Source: Hydractinia symbiolongicarpus
Taxonomy: Eukaryota > Cnidaria > Hydrozoa > Anthoathecata > Hydractiniidae
NCBI RefSeq assembly: GCF_029227915.1
Contig: NC_079884.1
Coordinates: forward strand, 22,258,001 to 22,322,000
Length of the DNA: 64,000 nucleotides
Direction: 5' to 3'
Shown: piece after piece, positions 59,821-64,000 of the stretch
How positions within the stretch are numbered: the first letter of the stretch is position 1
Layout of the letters: each line of letters starts with the position of its first letter
Made by a program: the position numbers and the translations under genes
Notes under the pieces: model-generated
The model's database searches: none
What the model was told of the DNA's origin: nothing
Seen by the model: only the letters and a program-made list of their open reading frames with translations

Positions 59821-62393
59821 TGTTTCTTTATCTAAAACAGATAATTCTAATCAATTTATAACCCATCGTATGCAAAAAAAAAGAGGATCCATTATCATTT
59901 TATTCAAAAGCACACAGTACTTTAAAAAATGAAGAAAAATGTGATAAATTTTAAAATTAAAGTAATACAAAAGCGAAGAACTACACCAAAGTTTGCTGGA
60001 AAGCTTTTTTTGCAAATAACTTTCGGTTAAATGTGAAAATGCAAGCCTGCAGAAAAAAATAAATATACAGAACAGCATATAACAACATATATAGACGCCT
60101 GCTTCCCACAATCACTTGTTTTGGCCCGAATACTAATTTCTTGCGGCATGTCGTCTGAAATTATACACGTGAAATTATACAGAGGAACAGAATTATCCAA
60201 TAAAAGTCAAGGTTAATATTTAAAGGAGAAATCCAGCAGACGAGGCCTCCATCTGAGAGATTATTTTCCTGGTGCGCATTGTTTTCGCTACATTTTAAAA
60301 TCCAACAAACTAAATTAAAAATTATTGAAAATCACAAATTTTGATTCTCAAAAAAATTATAAAAAGAACGAATTAACTAGCGCGCATTCTGATTTCCTTT
60401 TCCATCGTGCAGTTCTTTAGAGTATTCTTGGTAAATACTACAGGTGGTCACTTTGGTCATTTTGAAATTTAAAATTGTGCAGCTGGTTTTATATTACGAA
60501 AAAATATACGAAATTGGAATAGCTAAATTCGAAATTCTGGGCATCATTTTAATTATAGTTCTGATTTACATTCGAACTTTGAGTAGCGTTCATGCGTGGG
60601 AGAAAACAACAGAAATTTTGGGAGGACTGATTGTAAATTGTAGATTTTAGAAGTTTTCAGAACGTGATTTGTTTTTTAAAATGTTGATTCTTTTACAGTG
60701 TATTAGATTACATAATGAGATATGCCTTACTCCTTTCATGATGGTTGAAAATATTTTGAACTTCTTATGTTTTGCAGCATTTACTATAATATAGTATATA
60801 CCGGTTCAGTAGAGTTTAATTATCTGTCATAAAAGATCCAAATTTTCAGATAAAATGCGCCAATATTGAAACAACCAAGTGGGATAAGATTTTTCAACCA
60901 AAGCAATAATTGCGCAAGTAAACTGAATGCTCAATACAAACTCATGTCTCGCTAAACCCAAAACCTTAGCTCATAGCGGTTTTCTCAACGAAAGATCTCT
61001 TACTCAAAGATCAGGTTTGTTGTTATAGAAGAATTTCGTACATGAGTTCTCGTCATACGAAAGTTAAAAACGAAAACGAAAAGAAACGAATGATAATTTT
61101 ATGTTATTGTTCAATGTTATAAGTTTATTTACAACGCATATTCTTCAAAAAATATAAACAAATACAAACAAATAAGGAAGTTGGACCAACAGCCTAAATT
61201 CTTACAAACTGTCGAAAACATATCACAAGGATAATAAATTTAGTGTGTAACATGACTTTGAATAAAAAAAAAAAAAAGAATATAATTTCACTTTTTTATT
61301 CGTCGTTATTATAGACAGTACAAAACACGAAACACAAAATAAATATTATAAACACTCCTCAGAACTTATGTGGTTAAACCTGCTGAAAAAAAGAATACTA
61401 TGACGCTTTAAATTAACGCCCGGGCGTTTAAATTTTTAAAGGGCGTCAAGGAAAAGGAGTTCAAAAATTAATTTGTAATTTTTTTTTGTTAAAATTGAAA
61501 ATATTTTCCACATAACATCTACATCGTTATTAATAAGCATTGAACATATCTTCTAATAGTTATTTTGAGTTTTTACGAACGCCCTAATCTGTGAAATCCA
61601 ACGAATTAGATTGTTTAGAATAAGGCGTTTAATCAAAAGGGGGCGTCATTAGAAGGACGGCGTTTATTCAAAGCATCATAAAAATATCGTACAACGTGAT
61701 ATGTGCGATCTAACGAAACTAAAAACAAAACAAAAGACAGAACAAACGCTGACAACTGGACAAATATTATGAAAGACAGTTTAGAGAAAAAACAATTTAA
61801 TATAGCTTTGCGTCTGTCATGACTTTATTTTGGTGCTAAACATATAAAAATATACTTTTAACATATCTACTACCTAATACCCAAAATAAAAATTAATTAA
61901 TGGTATAAATGTTAGTTTTTTAGAATAATTTAGAGAAAAAAGTCCAAAAATTGCCGGGTAAAATACCTAAATATCCGTAGGGTATAAGAAAATCTTATAT
62001 GAGGTAAACCTAGCTAGATTTAAAATTTAGGTTTACCGAGTTTGAGAAAAAAGAAAAAAAAATATTTAACCTTACCATTGTTCTTATTTTGCATCACTGT
62101 ACATTACAAAAAAGCGTTCTAACTACAACTGGCATTGTAAAAGCTAATACGAAAATCTAGAAGACTAAAAAAAATCTCCACTAAACTTATCACTATCTTC
62201 TGACCAGATTAAAAATTGGTCAATTTTTAGACCTTTTAGACTAGGTGAACCACCTTAGAAATAACAAATCTGTAACAAGATTACACATGTCTTTGCAGTT
62301 AAAAATATGAGTCTCCAAAAATATACTACTTAAGCGACGCCTGCCTTCCCCAGTCGTACATACTTAAACCACCTCTCTAGATTAAATTTAAAA
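59821..62393. other. Intergenic between the Cys-rich gene and the receptor kinase
   Basis: AT-rich, with a GGCGTTTA-type repeat at 61416-61672. An open frame at 60444-60650 on the plus strand is rich in Ile/Val/Leu and judged to be chance. No coding exon was recognised. Confidence 0.45.
61416..61672. repeat. Degenerate GGCGTT-rich dispersed repeat
   Basis: It begins with a near-palindromic ACGCCCGGGCGTT and ends with GGGGGCGTCATT and GGCGTTTATTCAAAGC units. The same motif vocabulary occurs at 25527-25655 and near 51940-52015. Confidence 0.5.
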
Positions 62394-64000
62394 TTAAATA
62401 TCTCCCATGTCACTGCTGTTACATTTTTCGTTAAAAATCTGGTACAAGTAAGCGAAAGGCGGTCGACTTTCCGCGGATTTGTGCCAACACTTGACCATGA
62501 GCTCGTACACGTCATCAGGACACGTGCCTGGCTGTTCTAAATACGGAAACTGTTTGTTTGTGTTTTGTATACAATCGCAGGCGTTCTCAATCACTTGTGG
62601 ATCGGTTAAATCAGAGTAAGGAGAATCTCGGGCAAAGGTGAAAATCTCCCATAACGTCACACCAAAACTCCAGATGTCGGTAGTTTGAGTAAATTTACCT
62701 AAAATGACAATCAATAGATTTTTACGTGACGCGGCTTTTGCTTTATAGTTTTTGGAAGCTAGTAGCGGTTTTGCCTTGTTTAAAATATAAATCAGAGTTT
62801 TTCAGGAAATTGGCTACAACATGGAGTTATTTATCGATTAAATACAGTACTATAATGCCCACTAAGTTGTTTATTACATAAAACAATACTAGATGCGGCT
62901 TAAATGGGAATAATATACAACGAAAAAATGTAGATTTTCTCTTTAGTGTTGGACAACACCAAGTGAAATAGTAAGTATATTGTAATTACAAACTTCGCGC
63001 CGAATCTTATATCACATTTTAAAATAACTGTCGCCGCGGTAGTTCATATAATTGAGAATTATTAAAACTCTCACCATAAAAAATGCACTCAGGAGCCATC
63101 CAACGAATCGGCAGTACAGCTTTTCCTTCAACACGGTAGTAATGCTTTGAGTAAAGATAACGACTCATTCCAAAGTCAGATATCTTAACCTGATAGGCTG
63201 GTCCAACTAGACAGTTCCTCGTTGCCAAGTCTCGATGAATGAAGCCTTCTGAATGTAAATATTTCATGCCAGCAGTTATCTGTTGTATCATATGCAGCAA
63301 CGTGTCTAAAAGTAGTACGTTGGAAGCTACTTGACTAATGCGAACGTTGTCTGTCTGGGCTGGTTTTCGATCTCTAAGAAATTGATTCAAATCTCCATTT
63401 TCCATATATTCCACCACCATTAAGACCGGAGGTTCTTTACAAACACCCAAAAGTCGTACGACATTTTCGTGCTGTAGCCTGGCCATTACATCAACCTCTT
63501 TCATGAATTCACTCTCAATGTTTTTGTCTTCGGACTTCAATAATTTCACAGCAACAAGTGCTGTGTCTGGTAAACCCCACGAGTTGTAATGTCCAATAGT
63601 TCCGTAAATTTCGTCTAGACCGGATGCTTCTGCAATTTGCACCTCGCCGAATTGTCCTACGCCAATTTTTTCTTTAAACGTCAACTGATTACGTGGAAAA
63701 ATTCGACAGGCTTTTCTCTGGGAATGACCTCTACCTGGTACCACGTGATCAGGATCAGAGTACATAGTAGACGGGAGGACTGCCTTATACGGATTTTCGT
63801 ATGTACTTGCGTAAATAGCAGAGCCTTGATAAATCGTGCTCGGATGGTTTGGTTCGGCATATTGTTGCTTGAGGTTTGGTTGAGCGTACATCAAAGAGCT
63901 GTTTGTGGTACCACTTTGATTATCTGAGTTTGGAGCGCTATATTTTGCATAGTTGCTTTCTGCGTCCTTTCCAACGCTACTGTTCTTGTTGGACGCAAAG
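62394..64000 (-). CDS. Discoidin-domain-receptor-like tyrosine kinase, partial (kinase end)
   Basis: Two exons are visible: 63075 to beyond the right edge (frame open to 64000) and 62394-62698, joined in phase 1 to make Gly. The kinase domain has GVGQFG (P-loop), VAVKLLK (ATP lysine), EYMENGDLNQFL, HRDLATRNC (catalytic loop), DFGMSR, YYRVEGKAVLPIRWMAPE (activation and substrate loop), DIWSFGVTLWEIFTF and CWHKSAESRP. All expected catalytic residues are present. FPRNQLTFKEKIGVGQFGE, the MENGDLNQFL block and DPQVIENA are most like vertebrate DDR1/DDR2, collagen-binding receptors. N-terminal to the kinase lies a Tyr-rich juxtamembrane tail (MYAQPN, QYAEPN, IYQGSAIYAST, YENPY) suited to phosphotyrosine docking. 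The discoidin and membrane regions would lie beyond the window, so DDR identity rests on the kinase alone. Confidence 0.9.

Noticed and set aside
60444-60650. Hydrophobic 68-codon open frame on the plus strand
   Set aside because: Its Ile/Val/Leu richness is what AT-rich DNA gives by chance; no signal, splice or context support.

Overview
The window looks like nuclear DNA of an early-branching animal, most likely a cnidarian and possibly a hydrozoan. It is AT-rich, its genes have many small phase-consistent exons with GT-AG introns, and it carries many short inverted-repeat elements and LINE debris. The metazoan gene set includes an AMBRA1 orthologue, a mitoguardin, a discoidin-domain-receptor-like tyrosine kinase and an LRRC74A-like protein. 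The cnidarian assignment is inference; animal (not fungal, plant or bacterial) is well supported by the gene families. The exon models below were joined by hand from splice sites, reading phase and family resemblance.

Layout. 0.7-1.7 kb: a foldback transposon with an internal 52-bp repeat. 2.1-5.8 kb (+): an unrecognised 286-aa protein in three coding exons. 6.9-8.6 kb (+): a 5'-truncated non-LTR retrotransposon with two in-frame stops. 11.08-11.34 kb: a 29-bp minisatellite. 11.7-18.3 kb (+): the most striking gene, a predicted 1,955-aa fusion of a P-loop nucleotide kinase-like domain, a cellular (RDR/QDE-1 type) RNA-dependent RNA polymerase and a UPF1/ZNFX1-class SF1 helicase. 21.6-28.6 kb (-): a 14-exon leucine-rich-repeat plus EF-hand protein of the LRRC74A type. 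32.1-38.2 kb (-): a complete 13-exon mitoguardin (MIGA) with a probable FFAT-type ER-contact motif. 38.9-41.5 kb: two abutting inverted-repeat elements, one with a clear 10-bp target duplication. 43.2-45.7 kb: a decayed LINE fragment, then an element built from an AAGACGTCTT motif. 46.4-52.1 kb (+): a complete 13-exon AMBRA1 orthologue. 53.6-54.8 kb (+): a GT31 galactosyltransferase-like type II membrane enzyme. 58.0-59.8 kb (-): a secreted or GPI-anchored cysteine-rich protein. 62.4 kb to the right edge (-): the kinase end of a DDR-like receptor, which continues off the window.

The genes do not form an operon-like unit. The one thematic link is that AMBRA1 (autophagy and mitophagy scaffold) and mitoguardin (mitochondrial fusion, ER and lipid-droplet contacts) lie about 8 kb apart; this may be chance. 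The RdRP-helicase fusion is the best candidate for an undescribed system: one polypeptide carrying a small-RNA amplification polymerase and the type of helicase that elsewhere acts as its separate partner. I recognised no tRNA, rRNA or CRISPR locus.
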